Source of the DNA: Scheffersomyces stipitis CBS 6054
Taxonomy: Eukaryota; Ascomycota; Pichiomycetes; Serinales; Debaryomycetaceae
NCBI RefSeq assembly: GCF_000209165.1
Contig: NC_009042.1
Coordinates: 558,001-622,000 of the forward strand
Length of the DNA stretch: 64,000 nucleotides
Direction of reading: 5' to 3'
Shown: positions 28,840 through 38,583 of the stretch, piece by piece
Position numbering within the stretch: position 1 is the stretch's first letter
How the letters are laid out: each line of letters begins with the position of its first letter
The notes under the pieces: model-generated
What the model saw: the letters and a program-made list of their open reading frames with translations, nothing else
Database searches by the model: none
Told to the model about the DNA's origin: nothing
Translations under genes and position numbers: made by a program

Positions 28840-28847
28840 CACGTGGG
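28840..28847. promoter_or_regulatory. Pho4-type CACGTGGG site
   Basis: CACGTGGG about 530 bp upstream of the VTC1 ATG, with a second CACGTG 24 bp further on. VTC1 belongs to the PHO regulon in Saccharomyces and Pho4 prefers CACGTGGG. Confidence 0.5.
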
Positions 28848-29025
28848 CGGCTGAGGATAAAAGTTGATCACGTGAGTAATTTTATAGATGCGCATCAGCT
28901 TGTTTTTATTGACGCCGTTCTGGGATGCAGAAGCGCATTATTTATATGAGTTTTATAGTGGCCAGTATTGACTAGACGAGCAAGCCAATACTCGGAGTGT
29001 TTCTGCTTGACATGCCAAGATGACG

Positions 29026-29046
29026 GAGATGAGATGAGATGAGATG
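29026..29046 (+). repeat. GAGAT pentamer repeat
   Basis: Four tandem GAGAT units followed by related GCGATAAGATAAG sequence. Simple repeat in the intergenic region. Confidence 0.8.
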
Positions 29047-30005
29047 CGATAAGATAAGAAATGGTAAGATACGAGATACAAAATGTAAAATAGCTGGGGT
29101 TAGTGCAGGTTGGATACAGAGGTCTTCTTTATAACTGAGTATTCTACTTCTTTCAGAATGTGAATTGTTCATTTGAAGACGGTAAGAAGTAATTGTAGTC
29201 TCCAGTTGCTGTTCAAATCGAAGAATTTGGCTGCGATTCCAAAAAGTATTATGCCTGGATCCTTCTCTGGTTAGCATAGCTTGGATATTGTCCGGTGGAA
29301 ATGGAGTCGTGACAGTATTCACAATTGTTCCTTCAGTATGAATGAGCGCTCAATTCTACAATTACCACAAGTGGTACAACACAGAAAGAAACGAACTGGA
29401 AACAAATCAAGAAGAATCAAGCAGCAGAAGAAATACATAGCCCATTGCTTTGGTAATCAGAGCCCACGGCTTTCTATAATTATAACTGAGTTCATTAGCC
29501 TTGGGATTCCAATCTGGCATACTATTTCAATCACCGGACATAATTACATCATCATTTCTACTGTTATCTATATATGTTATACTTTTGAAATATGCTTTCA
29601 AGCCTACTTTCTTGGTTTATCTGTATCCATAGCCCCCCCAGCAGGGAGAAATATTTTTCGGTTTTCAAACCATTCTTCAATAAGGCTCAGCTCTCCCGTA
29701 GTCTTCGGCATTTGCTCTTCCCCGTATATACCTCTACAGGGCTACTGTGAAATCCATTTTCAGCCCCTGAGATTCCAATTCGAAACGTATACTAATCCCT
29801 ATTTTAATTTCCCATTGTTGCTTTGCCACCAATGGCCTGCCAAGGTGTAATTGAGCTGTGGGATGTGGGTCTAGACGGACTTCACGGCATTTCATCCGCA
29901 TTATCATCCTGCATTGCCCCCTAAAATTCGGTGACTGAAGCCCGCTTAAGCAATATAATACTCAAATGCCGAAATGCCGGATCGCCGCTGCATGAATCAT
30001 TCATT

Positions 30006-30013
30006 CTATAAAT
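30006..30013 (+). promoter_or_regulatory. TATA box of the Pro/His-rich gene
   Basis: Perfect TATAAATA 64 bp before the ATG at 30077, followed by a pyrimidine-rich start region. Its strength suggests an inducible gene. Confidence 0.65.
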
Positions 30014-30076
30014 ACAGCCCTTTTCCCCTTCTCTTATCATCAATTCTCCTTTCTCCTGCAGTTTTATTCCAGCAAT

Positions 30077-31405
30077 ATGTCTGATAGGCTAAATAGAGAT
30101 AAAAGGTTTGCTTACCAAGAATTCGATTTCGTGGGCCAAGAAGAGTCTACGACTCTGATATCGGGATCTAGTTCAGATACCGAGCAATTATCAGATGCTG
30201 AAGTTGATAGCCTTCATGAAAAACGTCTTGATGCTAAAAATTCGGGAATGAAAGAAGAGGATTACAATTTCATTAATCCACAATTTGGTGGAGATGATGA
30301 TCTCAATTTTCCAGGTCCCAATACTTTCTCCGATTCTGCTGCTAGTGCCAACGGTGGTGTTGGAGCTACTCAAATTGGTGCTGCCGATGAAGATTTAGCT
30401 CGAAACGGTTTCATTCCCAGATTTGGAGGTGACTACGGTAGTCCAATTAGTTCTTCTAAAGAAAAAAAGGGATCTAGCAGTCGTCGTGAGCACGGGCATA
30501 GAAGATTCAGACACGAGGCAAAAATTCCTGTTGAAGGATTTGTACATCGTGGACACCATGGATCTCATAGATCTCACAGAATTGGAGTACACGGGCATGA
30601 GCATCCTACTTTTGGACATCAAGCGGCTTACGGAGTTTACAATAATGCCTACCCTGTTCCAGGATTGTCATACTTCAATCCTTTCGTCAACGATCCTCCT
30701 ATTGGTTCTCAGCTTCCTTATGGAGCATCGGCTAGACTGATGGCTAGACCATTCCATGCTACTCATGTACCTCTATCGTATGATCATCATCCACCAGCTC
30801 CACCAGCTCCACCAGCCCCACCAGCCCCACCAGCTCCACCAGCTCCACCTGCTCCACCAGCTCCACCAGCTCCACCAGCTCCACCTGCTCCACCAGCTCC
30901 AGGTGAACCAGCTCCTCCTCATTATCATCCACCACACCATCCTCATCCACCACACCATCCTCATCCACCACACCATCCTCATCCACCACACCCTCCTCAT
31001 CCACCACACCATCTTCATTATCATCATTCGTTTCAAAACCCAGGAAATCTAGAGAACCCTGAGGAACCTCCTCGTAGATTTGTGTGTTCTTGGGGCCGTA
31101 AAGTTAAACGCGATCCTGTTCCAGTATTTGACTACCCTGTTTGTTACAGAGGTTATGCTACTCGTGAAAGACCACCACCTCCTCCGCCCCGCTGTTTCCT
31201 CTACAAAGGAGATCCATTACCTCACTGGAATGAGAAGAACTGGGACTGGGAATTTGACGACGACAACAGAGAAGCCACCAGGCGTTTCCGCTGTAGACAG
31301 AGACATCGCAAGATATTTAGAATCGCCTTCGTGGTGTTTTTGGTGCTTTTGGCTCTCCTATACTTCTTTGGTCCTCGATTTGAACCTTTTAAGTCGATAG
31401 CCTAG
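30077..31405 (+). CDS. Unrecognised Pro/His-rich protein with C-terminal membrane anchor
   Basis: I do not recognise this 442 aa protein. Residues 1-110 are acidic and Ser-rich (QEFDFVGQEES, SSSDTEQLSDAEVDSL). Residues 120-185 are His/Arg/Gly-rich. Residues 239-274 are twelve PPA triplets, and residues 284-313 are five six-residue His/Pro repeats. The C-terminal part has spaced Cys (CSWGRK, PVCYRGY, PRCFLY, RFRCRQRH) and Trp-rich HWNEKNWDWEF. Residues 416-431 form one hydrophobic segment, preceded by RHRKIFR and followed by 11 residues, so it is a likely tail anchor with the long N-terminal part in the cytosol. The good TATA box and an intact frame through both repeats argue that it is real. 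The histidine arrays could bind metal, but this is speculation. Confidence 0.75.
   Translation: MSDRLNRDKRFAYQEFDFVGQEESTTLISGSSSDTEQLSDAEVDSLHEKRLDAKNSGMKEEDYNFINPQFGGDDDLNFPGPNTFSDSAASANGGVGATQIGAADEDLARNGFIPRFGGDYGSPISSSKEKKGSSSRREHGHRRFRHEAKIPVEGFVHRGHHGSHRSHRIGVHGHEHPTFGHQAAYGVYNNAYPVPGLSYFNPFVNDPPIGSQLPYGASARLMARPFHATHVPLSYDHHPPAPPAPPAPPAPPAPPAPPAPPAPPAPPAPPAPPAPGEPAPPHYHPPHHPHPPHHPHPPHHPHPPHPPHPPHHLHYHHSFQNPGNLENPEEPPRRFVCSWGRKVKRDPVPVFDYPVCYRGYATRERPPPPPPRCFLYKGDPLPHWNEKNWDWEFDDDNREATRRFRCRQRHRKIFRIAFVVFLVLLALLYFFGPRFEPFKSIA
30791..30898 (+). repeat. 9 bp tandem repeat encoding PPA x12
   Basis: Twelve 9 bp units of the CCACCAGCT type with synonymous changes only. In frame in the Pro/His-rich protein. 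Confidence 0.95.
30926..31015 (+). repeat. 18 bp tandem repeat encoding His/Pro hexapeptides
   Basis: Five 18 bp units of CATCCACCACACCATCCT type. Units 1-3 are identical, unit 4 and unit 5 have one or two changes each. Confidence 0.95.
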
Positions 31406-31620
31406 TTTCTATATGTGTTTTTCGTATTTAAATGACTGAAAGTCAAAGTGCTTGTTTTCAATAGTATGATAATTCAATAATTACGTAATGGTAATGACAA
31501 ATATTGTAAAAATATAGATGTATTCACCTTTAAATATATTCACTACCTATATTTTAGCATATACGCTTATAGCTAATCACCCTTTTCATTTCATTTTCGT
31601 ATCCATTTTGTAGTTCAGTT

Positions 31621-33525
31621 TTATGCAAATCTTGGCTCCAAGATTAACTTACCCATTGGAACATCAGAATGCCCTTTTCCAAAAGCATACACAGAATTAC
31701 CTCCAACAATGGTTTCGATGACTCTGCCCAGGAATTCCTTTCCAGCGTAGGCGGTCAACTTGTTTTTGAAGTAGGTGTCTTGATTCTGGACAATGTACTT
31801 GTCGTTAGGATCAAAAACCAACAAGTCAGCATCATAGCCTACAGCAAGCTTACCTTTTCTGTGACTCAAACCAACTTGCTTGGCAGTATTGAGCGAACAC
31901 CATTTGTTGATCTCAGCAAAGGTAATTGGAGGGGACAACTTCTTTCCCTCAGTGTACAATATCGGCAATCCAAAACCCACAGAAGAGATACCTCCCCAGG
32001 CCTCGAAGAAGTCTCCCTTTTCTAAACCCTTCAAGTCTGGAGTACAAGGCGAGTGGTCTGAGACCACAGTGGTGATGATATCATTTCTAAGTGCTCGCCA
32101 CAAAAGCTTTCTATTATCGTTAGTTCTTATGGGTGGACAGCACTTGAAATGAGTGGAGCAGTTAGCAATGGACTCGGCGTACAACGACAAGTAATGGAAA
32201 CATGTTTCCGCGGTGATAGGCAAACCCTTGGCTTTGGCTGCTCTGATCAACGGAACAGCTTCATGAGTGGCCAAATGTACAATGTGCAAAGGAACAGTAG
32301 GAAACTTTGTAGAGCAGTTGATGATTTCTGCAATAGCCGTAGTCTCAAAGTTGTCGGGCCTTGAAGCCAAAAATGATGCGTAGGCTGTTGGGTCGATATC
32401 TTCCAAAAGGGCGTCTTCACTCTGGGCTATCAAGAGAGGAGAATCCAAGGGCTTTTCTTCTACAGCCCTGAAAAAAGGCGAATCAAAGTGGTTAGCCTTT
32501 CTGGCAAACTTTCCAAAGGTGGGTTCGACAGCTGCTAAGATCGGACTTTTGGCCAAGGCTGTAGCCTGAGCATCTGATAAGACTTTGTGATCAATGGAAC
32601 CGGCGTGGTTGTGAGGCAAGTGGCAGTTTTCATGCTCTTCCTGACAGTTTCCGCTTCCGTCCATCGACAACAACTCTACCACCGGTTTGGGGGCTCGTTG
32701 GATAAAAGAAGCAGACATTCCCAAGCTGATAGACTCTATATCACCCGAAAGAGGCTCCACTTGAGTAGATCTTTTTACAGTTTCATCCTCATCTTCTTGC
32801 AAAAAGAAACCTTTAGAGGCTTTAGGAGTCAAAGGAACATCCACAGGCGATATAACACTGGATAAAGAAGCTCCCTGGTGTCCGATTCTAAGGGAATCTT
32901 CACTAACAGGTCCCGAAGCTTGACCAGGTTGCATTTCAGCATGAAACATCAACACCGTCTTCTGACCTTCCACTCGCTCCATTGCCTTTACTATATAGCT
33001 GGGATCTATAGCTGGAAACTCGTCTACTCCACTTTCGATCATAAACCCCTTGAACCCTCTAACACCCATTGAAATCAAGGGACGTAAATGGTGCAAATTG
33101 TCTGGAACCAATCCTCCCCAGAATCCTACATCAACCCAAGTCTGATCTTTCGCAGCATCGATCTTGAGATTAAAGTTAGCAATTGTCGTAGTGGGTGGAA
33201 TGGCATTGAGAGGCATATCTATCACTGTGGTGACACCGCCAGCAGCAGCAGCCTTTGTTCCCGTTGCAAAACCTTCCCATTCTGTTCTTCCCGGCTCGTT
33301 AAGATGGACATGAGCATCCACCAAACCAGGCATAACTACCAATGGTGAAACATCTCTGTGGTCTACCGGTAATACGTTATAGAGCTCAAGAAGCGGATCG
33401 TCGACTTCAAGCTGCTTTCCTGACTCAATGTAGAGAATTTTGCCTGATTCAATCAGAAAAATTACGGTGCCTGGAACAACTTCAGTGCCAATAAGTACCT
33501 GAGTGGAGGAAATAGCACGGGACAT
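31621..33525 (-). CDS. DAL1: Allantoinase with large internal insertion
   Basis: 634 aa; yeast Dal1 is about 460. The enzyme hydrolyses allantoin to allantoate, the first step of allantoin use as a nitrogen source. It is an amidohydrolase TIM barrel with a two-metal site: His72 and His74 (DAHVHL), the Lys159 expected to be carboxylated (VRGFKGF), His195 (FHAEM), His417 (IVHLATHE) and Asp490 (SDHSPC), all present. Between His195 and the conserved YASFLASRPDNFE block (residue 382 on) is an extra segment of about 175 residues (200-375), acidic and Ser/Pro-rich, with a Cys/His cluster at 294-313. The frame has no stop and I see no splice signals, so it is probably translated. GATAA sites upstream fit nitrogen control. 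Confidence 0.9.
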   Translation of the reverse strand: MSRAISSTQVLIGTEVVPGTVIFLIESGKILYIESGKQLEVDDPLLELYNVLPVDHRDVSPLVVMPGLVDAHVHLNEPGRTEWEGFATGTKAAAAGGVTTVIDMPLNAIPPTTTIANFNLKIDAAKDQTWVDVGFWGGLVPDNLHHLRPLISMGVRGFKGFMIESGVDEFPAIDPSYIVKAMERVEGQKTVLMFHAEMQPGQASGPVSEDSLRIGHQGASLSSVISPVDVPLTPKASKGFFLQEDEDETVKRSTQVEPLSGDIESISLGMSASFIQRAPKPVVELLSMDGSGNCQEEHENCHLPHNHAGSIDHKVLSDAQATALAKSPILAAVEPTFGKFARKANHFDSPFFRAVEEKPLDSPLLIAQSEDALLEDIDPTAYASFLASRPDNFETTAIAEIINCSTKFPTVPLHIVHLATHEAVPLIRAAKAKGLPITAETCFHYLSLYAESIANCSTHFKCCPPIRTNDNRKLLWRALRNDIITTVVSDHSPCTPDLKGLEKGDFFEAWGGISSVGFGLPILYTEGKKLSPPITFAEINKWCSLNTAKQVGLSHRKGKLAVGYDADLLVFDPNDKYIVQNQDTYFKNKLTAYAGKEFLGRVIETIVGGNSVYAFGKGHSDVPMGKLILEPRFA

Positions 33526-34350
33526 AGTGGAAGATGATTATTTTGTATTGTATGCGGATTTATTTGTTCAACAAGAAAACATCCAAAAGACAGAGTTGAA
33601 ATCCTTCGGATCTAATAGAAAAGAGTCGGAAAATCCAAAGAATGAACACTTAAGAAAGAACAAAGAAAGTCAAGTGAAAGTTCAGAATCAAAACTATGAA
33701 TCAACCCAAAACTGAAAAATCCGATAATGTATGCGACTGCATACAATTCAACTGATAAGGAATCGTTCGCAGCCTCGGGATCAGATTCCGTCTACGATTG
33801 CAGCTAAATGACTTAGCTGTGATATAAATTTGTACACTTCAGATAAAGCGGTGATTCCTTTAGCAGGCTGGATACGTTGGAAAGATACCAACAGTGTCTA
33901 AGTGACTTCTCTCCTGAGACATATAATTTTGCTTTTTTTGGAAACAGCAGCCGAGTACTCGGTCCTTTTCTCTTTCGGATGGCCCGCGCTCGGCGAATTC
34001 CGACGTGTGAATCTTTGTGGCAATAGAAGCGGAATGCTATTTTTATAGTTGGCTCCACTTTTTCTGGCCTAGAAACCGCTTCTATACACGGGAAGGTTAT
34101 TGTATACTTGAGCCAGCATCACTTCACAATAGGGATCCAATACAGCACCGCTTTTGCCCCAGCCGAGTTGAAATTTCAAAAGCTTCAAAATCCAGGTCAC
34201 GTGAAAATCTTCAATTCTAATTACCCCATATATATGTAAGTCAACCAGTTAGTGTAGTCTTATGATTCCTTATGATTCCTTATATATATGTATGATAATT
34301 CGTAAACTTAAAATTGAAACTATTGACATTTAATAAATATAAAATTTTGT
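33526..34350. other. DAL1 promoter / ETR1 3' region
   Basis: 825 bp. It contains the GATAA group and a TCACGTGA box (34198-34203). TTATGATTCC repeats twice near 34260. No gene seen. Confidence 0.5.
33723..33846. promoter_or_regulatory. GATA-factor sites upstream of DAL1
   Basis: GATAA motifs at 33723-33727, 33754-33759 (GATAAG) and 33842-33846, 200-320 bp upstream of DAL1. Gln3/Gat1-type GATA factors control allantoin genes in yeasts. The motif is short, so clustering near the right gene is the main support. Confidence 0.5.
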
Positions 34351-35514
34351 TTAGTAGGTGATCAATTGCTTACCCTTAGCAGAGTTGACAACTGCTTCCT
34401 GGTAGTACTCATGCAATTGCTTAGCACCACCAGCGACGAAAGGGGTTTCGAGCGATTTGGCATCGACCAATTGTTCATTTTCGTACCATTCGACAATTTT
34501 GCTCAAGGTTTTGTTCTTCAACTCCTCGTCGTTCTTCAACAAGGCTGTAATCCAAAATCCGGCACTGGTGATGTTCTTGAAGATGTGCAAAGAAGTAGGC
34601 AAGATCACTGGCTGGAAAGACATCCCACCGTACGTCAACATTAACCCGTTGTTGGCTAACTTCCTGGCGACACCTGTAGAGTTCTTTCCACCCACACAGT
34701 TGAGTGCTAGCTTTATTTCTCCGCCTGTTTCTTTGACCCAGTTCTTGATTGTAGGGCCAAATTCCCTGGAGCCGTTCTGTTCTTCTGTAATAACCTGAGT
34801 AGCACCTAAGCCTTTCAATTCAGACTCTAGTTCATTCAAGTTGGGTCTGTCTCTGACAACCGATATGGAATTGAATCCCAAGAGCTTTGAGATTTGAATA
34901 GCGTACTTTCCCACAGCAGAGTTACCACCATTCTGAATGAACCAGTCCTTTCCAGGAATCAATTGCACGTAGTGGGTCAACATGAGGTAAGCAGTCATTG
35001 GGTTAACTAAGATCGTGGCACCCTGGTTAATGGTCAAACCGGAGGGCTTGCCAGCAGCCTTCGACTGTTCGGGGTTTGGAAGACGGGTGAACTGATCTTC
35101 AGTAGCAAGCGCATGAGTTCTCCAAGTACCGAAGTTGACGTTAGAGGGAACGGCCCAGTCACCTACCTTGAAGTTCGAGACATTTGAACCAACCTTGATG
35201 ATTTCAAATAAGCCTTCGTTTCCACAAGGAGCAGAAGGTTCTGAAGTACCCAACTCTGTGGTCTTGTCTGGCTTCGAGGGATAAACTCCCTGGATTTGGT
35301 TGATATCTGAGGGGTTCACAGGCGAACCCAATGTCTTGACAATGATCTGGTTAGCGGCAATTTTGTCATCGTCAATTTCGTAGGTGTGAGTTCTCAAGAC
35401 ATCCTTAGGTTCTCCATGTTCGGAGTAGACGACTGCTTGAGCAGTGATCATGGTTCTCAATTGGTGGGTAGAAGCAAGTGGTCTGAATGATTTTCTGGCC
35501 AAAGAAGAAAACAT
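34351..35514 (-). CDS. ETR1: Mitochondrial 2-enoyl thioester reductase
   Basis: 387 aa, nearly the length of Candida tropicalis Etr1. It reduces trans-2-enoyl-ACP with NADPH in mitochondrial fatty acid synthesis. Residues 1-21 (MFSSLARKSFRPLASTHQLRT) are a good presequence, followed by MITAQAVVYSEHGEPKDVL. The catalytic Tyr78 lies in NQIQGVYPSKP. The nucleotide-binding segment is NGGNSAVGKYAIQISKLLGF with VVRDRPNL. The frame stays open upstream to 35736, but that extension contains a TATATAAA at about 35619-35627 and has no family similarity. I therefore chose the ATG complementary to 35512-35514. Confidence 0.93.
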   Translation of the reverse strand: MFSSLARKSFRPLASTHQLRTMITAQAVVYSEHGEPKDVLRTHTYEIDDDKIAANQIIVKTLGSPVNPSDINQIQGVYPSKPDKTTELGTSEPSAPCGNEGLFEIIKVGSNVSNFKVGDWAVPSNVNFGTWRTHALATEDQFTRLPNPEQSKAAGKPSGLTINQGATILVNPMTAYLMLTHYVQLIPGKDWFIQNGGNSAVGKYAIQISKLLGFNSISVVRDRPNLNELESELKGLGATQVITEEQNGSREFGPTIKNWVKETGGEIKLALNCVGGKNSTGVARKLANNGLMLTYGGMSFQPVILPTSLHIFKNITSAGFWITALLKNDEELKNKTLSKIVEWYENEQLVDAKSLETPFVAGGAKQLHEYYQEAVVNSAKGKQLITY

Positions 35515-36208
35515 CGAATCGTGTGAGTCTGGCAATTGTCTACTTATACGGAGATTTTCCAAATGAGTTTGAAGTGGGGTCAAAGAAACCAGTTTCTCAA
35601 CTGAAAATTTCGGAGCCTTTATATAAAGAAATGAATCCAATACAATTGGTGCATACTTCGTTGGGCCAACAAGAAGATGATTAGTAATTGCAACATTATG
35701 GCACACAATTGATATCGCTTGACAGCATTGAATCACCTTTGCCCACCTCTCACATTGCCGAATGTCAGCTTCGTACTTCCTTGGAAACGGCTACAGCCAT
35801 CGGAACGGGTATTGGATCGTATAGTTAGCTCCTGCATTCCGTGGATAAACGCGAGTCCAACTAGCCAAGATCGGCCCCTCTATGTGGAGCAGGAGGCTGC
35901 TTACTAACTGGCTGTACAAATCTACAATTGTGGTTAAATAGAAGAGATCGTTTTTGAAGACTAATGGCTATGTATGAATAAAGTCCGTCGGCATCGCGCC
36001 CGGCGCGTATTTCCAATTCCACCATGTACTATGCACCAAGTGGTAACAAGGTTGGGATGTTGAAGTATTTTTTCAAGCATGCTGCATTAAAGCGATTTTC
36101 AGTTTAAACATTATCCGAATTCAAAGTCCAAATTATCTTTAGGAACGTCTCTAGATCTGTAGAAGTCGAGCAAATGTAGTTCATTTCGTTCGGGGTTCTC
36201 TACTTCAT
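35515..36208. other. ETR1 promoter / Mpv17-like 3' region
   Basis: 694 bp. It holds the ETR1 TATA box and a GC-rich near-palindrome CGCGCCCGGCGCG around 35996. No gene seen. Confidence 0.5.
35619..35627 (-). promoter_or_regulatory. TATA box of ETR1
   Basis: A palindromic CTTTATATAAAG about 105 bp upstream of the chosen ETR1 ATG. Its position inside the longer open frame supports the downstream start. Confidence 0.5.
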
Positions 36209-36877
36209 TTATTCCTCCTTCTTCTCTTGCTCCTTCTCTTGTTGTAATCTGAGTTTCTTCTGAGCCAACTTCAACTTGGTGTTCTGGTAAGTTCCCAAGA
36301 CGAAATATACCAAGTTGAAGAACACAACCCACAATTGTGGAGGAATGAACTTCTGGGCAACGATTAACGAGAAGAACGAGGTCACGAGTGACGACTTCAA
36401 CACGGTAGTGTAACCCTTCTTCAACCCTGCCTTGGCGATAGCAATGATTTTCTTGATTTCAGTGCATGGAGAAAACTCCTTTCCAATTTCATAATTGTTA
36501 ATCAACGCTATCCAAGCAGTGAAGCAGGCAGACAAAAGTGGAGTCACCGTGGACAACGAAGTCAATATCTTCAAGATCTTGCCCTTAGTAGTCAAGGTGC
36601 CAACAAAGAGCTTGTTATTTATGATTTCGTACAAATTGTGGGAAATAGGTGTAGCAATCAAAGACCCGTAGATAATCATAGTTAACAACTTCCGGGTGAA
36701 GAAGTGCTTGACCTTGTACTTGCCAAACACAACTGTCTCCTTGAACTCATTGGTGATTCCTGAAGAGACGATTTCGCTCAATCCAGAAAACACACCGGCG
36801 GTGACGGCTTTGGTCAAAAGCGGATACTTTACCAAGTATGTCAAGTACTGCTTATTCAAGTTGCTGAGCCCGCTCAT
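36209..36877 (-). CDS. Mpv17/PXMP2-family membrane protein
   Basis: 222 aa. The N-terminal YLVKYPLLTKAVTAGVFSGLSEIVSSG matches the first Mpv17/PMP22 block (W/Y-x-x-Y-L-x-x-P-xx-T-K-xx-T). The C-terminal FIPPQLWVVFFNLVYFVLGTYQNTK matches the family's last helix (P-xx-x-W-x-x-x-N). Four hydrophobic segments are visible, and the C-terminus is a charged tail rich in Lys and Glu. Family members form small channels in the peroxisomal or mitochondrial inner membrane. Yeast Sym1 is a shorter, more typical member; this one looks like the divergent peroxisomal branch, which I infer. Confidence 0.7.
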   Translation of the reverse strand: MSGLSNLNKQYLTYLVKYPLLTKAVTAGVFSGLSEIVSSGITNEFKETVVFGKYKVKHFFTRKLLTMIIYGSLIATPISHNLYEIINNKLFVGTLTTKGKILKILTSLSTVTPLLSACFTAWIALINNYEIGKEFSPCTEIKKIIAIAKAGLKKGYTTVLKSSLVTSFFSLIVAQKFIPPQLWVVFFNLVYFVLGTYQNTKLKLAQKKLRLQQEKEQEKKEE

Positions 36878-38431
36878 TGTTATCTCTACACTCTTTAAAT
36901 GTCCGTGGAGAAGTATACGGAGCCAAAAAAGGTGTACAACGAAAAGAAAAATTTATAAGACCTTGCACAATATATATTTCCAACTACCGTCGACCTTCTT
37001 CTCCAAAAAGAATTGGTGGGGAAAATCTTATCGGAAATAGATTTGAACGCGCTATCGGAAACTTCCGAGTTTGGTAGTTTGCTGCGGTGACGATATCTGG
37101 GATAATAGGTGGATGGAAATCAGCGCCTGAGTCATTTTATACGATGCAGTGATAATTGTGGATGGGCAACTGAACCGTTGAAGTTTCCTTGTAGTATTGG
37201 AGTAAAAAAACGGTTGAAATCCCCATACAATTAAGTTTACAATGGTGCACTTTCACAATGGACTAATTTTTCAGTTCCGAGATCCAAGATTTTCAAGCTG
37301 GAAATACAGGGTTGGCTCATATGTAAGCCCGTAGTAGAAAACTCCTCGGTCTCAGACCAGGGGAAAGTTCCCCAACTAAAGCCTTTAGACTGTAGTATGT
37401 TTGAATAGAGACTCCGTGGATCCCACTTTAGTTGTACGTTGAGACATCCAACTCTTACCTCATAGTGAAAATTAGACTTTCTCCTGATCGAAAACAGCTA
37501 GAGGGCTCGAGTACTTCAAATCAACATAGCTGAAAGATGATAGCAGCCAACCTTTCCGAGCTTTGGTTCTCATTTCTGGTGGCTGTGAGTCAATGGCGTT
37601 TGACTCCTTTACATATGGAAATTAGGTCCATTTTATAAAGTTTATTATTTTGTACGGTGATTAATCTTAGGAATAGCTGCGAAAATGGGTACACGTTGCT
37701 ATTTGAGCAACCCAGGTCATATGGAGTGAGATCGGATCATTGGAGCACTGCTTTGGTTGAAAGGAGTGAATTACCTCTTATCTTATGAAGATGGACAACT
37801 TTAGGTGTGTTCTGGGGATTTTTGGTGCAAAATCAGCAATCACCGACAGCTCTGTCGCCAGCCTATTCCAAATTATGGGAAAATAAACACTAACCACAGT
37901 AAGTAGGAGTTCCAATATTATATTTCTCAATTAAAGTTATTGCGCAAACAGGATTGTAGTGTTATTGAACCGTGCTTCTCGCCTGGCAAGTGTTGTTTGA
38001 CACATTTTCAGAGCAGTGGGGACCGGCCATGGGCTTGTGGCGGGGACCCGGAACACTTGAATCTGCAATTGTAGGAATACGATCTATATATGCAATATAC
38101 GAGTAGCTACACTAACCAATTCAGGAACCAAACTGGAGTTGTAAATGGGAAGAAATGGCATTTACGAGATGCACCATTGTCCGAAGAATGTTGAGCACAA
38201 GTACCCCACAACCAACTGAAGATGGGACGAACAATTGGATCTCCACATGGGGTGTGTCTGGTGTTTCAAGACCCAACTTGCCCAACCTAGGGAATCCATC
38301 GTAAAATGCTAACGTCTCTGATGCCAGATCGGTATAAAAGTTGCCGCAAAATCAGTTGGCGCTGGCAGCTAAGGGGAAACTGCAACTTCCGGAAGAATTA
38401 ATGGTCAAACAGTACTGCAGAGCCCTGAAAA

Positions 38432-38583
38432 GGCGCGCCAAAAGCAAGCGCTTTAGCTAGAAAATGTCCATCACCGGCAGAACAGCGTTTGAGAAAATGC
38501 GAAATATTTTTTCTCATACAGTGGTAGGAGCCTGTGGCTAACTTTCTTCGAGAACTTTATTATTGTAGGGGACGCGCGTCCCC
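38432..38583. other. Cluster of GC-rich palindromes
   Basis: GGCGCGCC (38432-38439), AAGCGCTT (38446-38453) and a perfect 16 bp palindrome GGGGACGCGCGTCCCC (38568-38583) within 152 bp. The last holds two overlapping ACGCG cores. Function unknown. Confidence 0.7.

Larger units (their letters stand above)
28313..30076. other. Divergent promoter region VTC1 / Pro-His-rich protein
   Basis: 1.76 kb. It holds CACGTGGG (28840-28847), CACGTG (28870-28875), a GAGAT pentamer repeat (29026-29046) and TATAAATA (30006-30013). A 189-codon frame (29281-29850) starts with TTG, has no recognisable domain and overlaps promoter sequence; I do not call it a gene. Confidence 0.5.

Noticed and set aside
29281..29850. 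189-codon plus-strand frame
   Set aside because: Begins with TTG, overlaps the promoter of the Pro/His-rich gene and has no domain signal.
35515..35736. 74-residue N-terminal extension of ETR1
   Set aside because: Contains the probable TATA box, has no family similarity, and the downstream ATG begins a good presequence.
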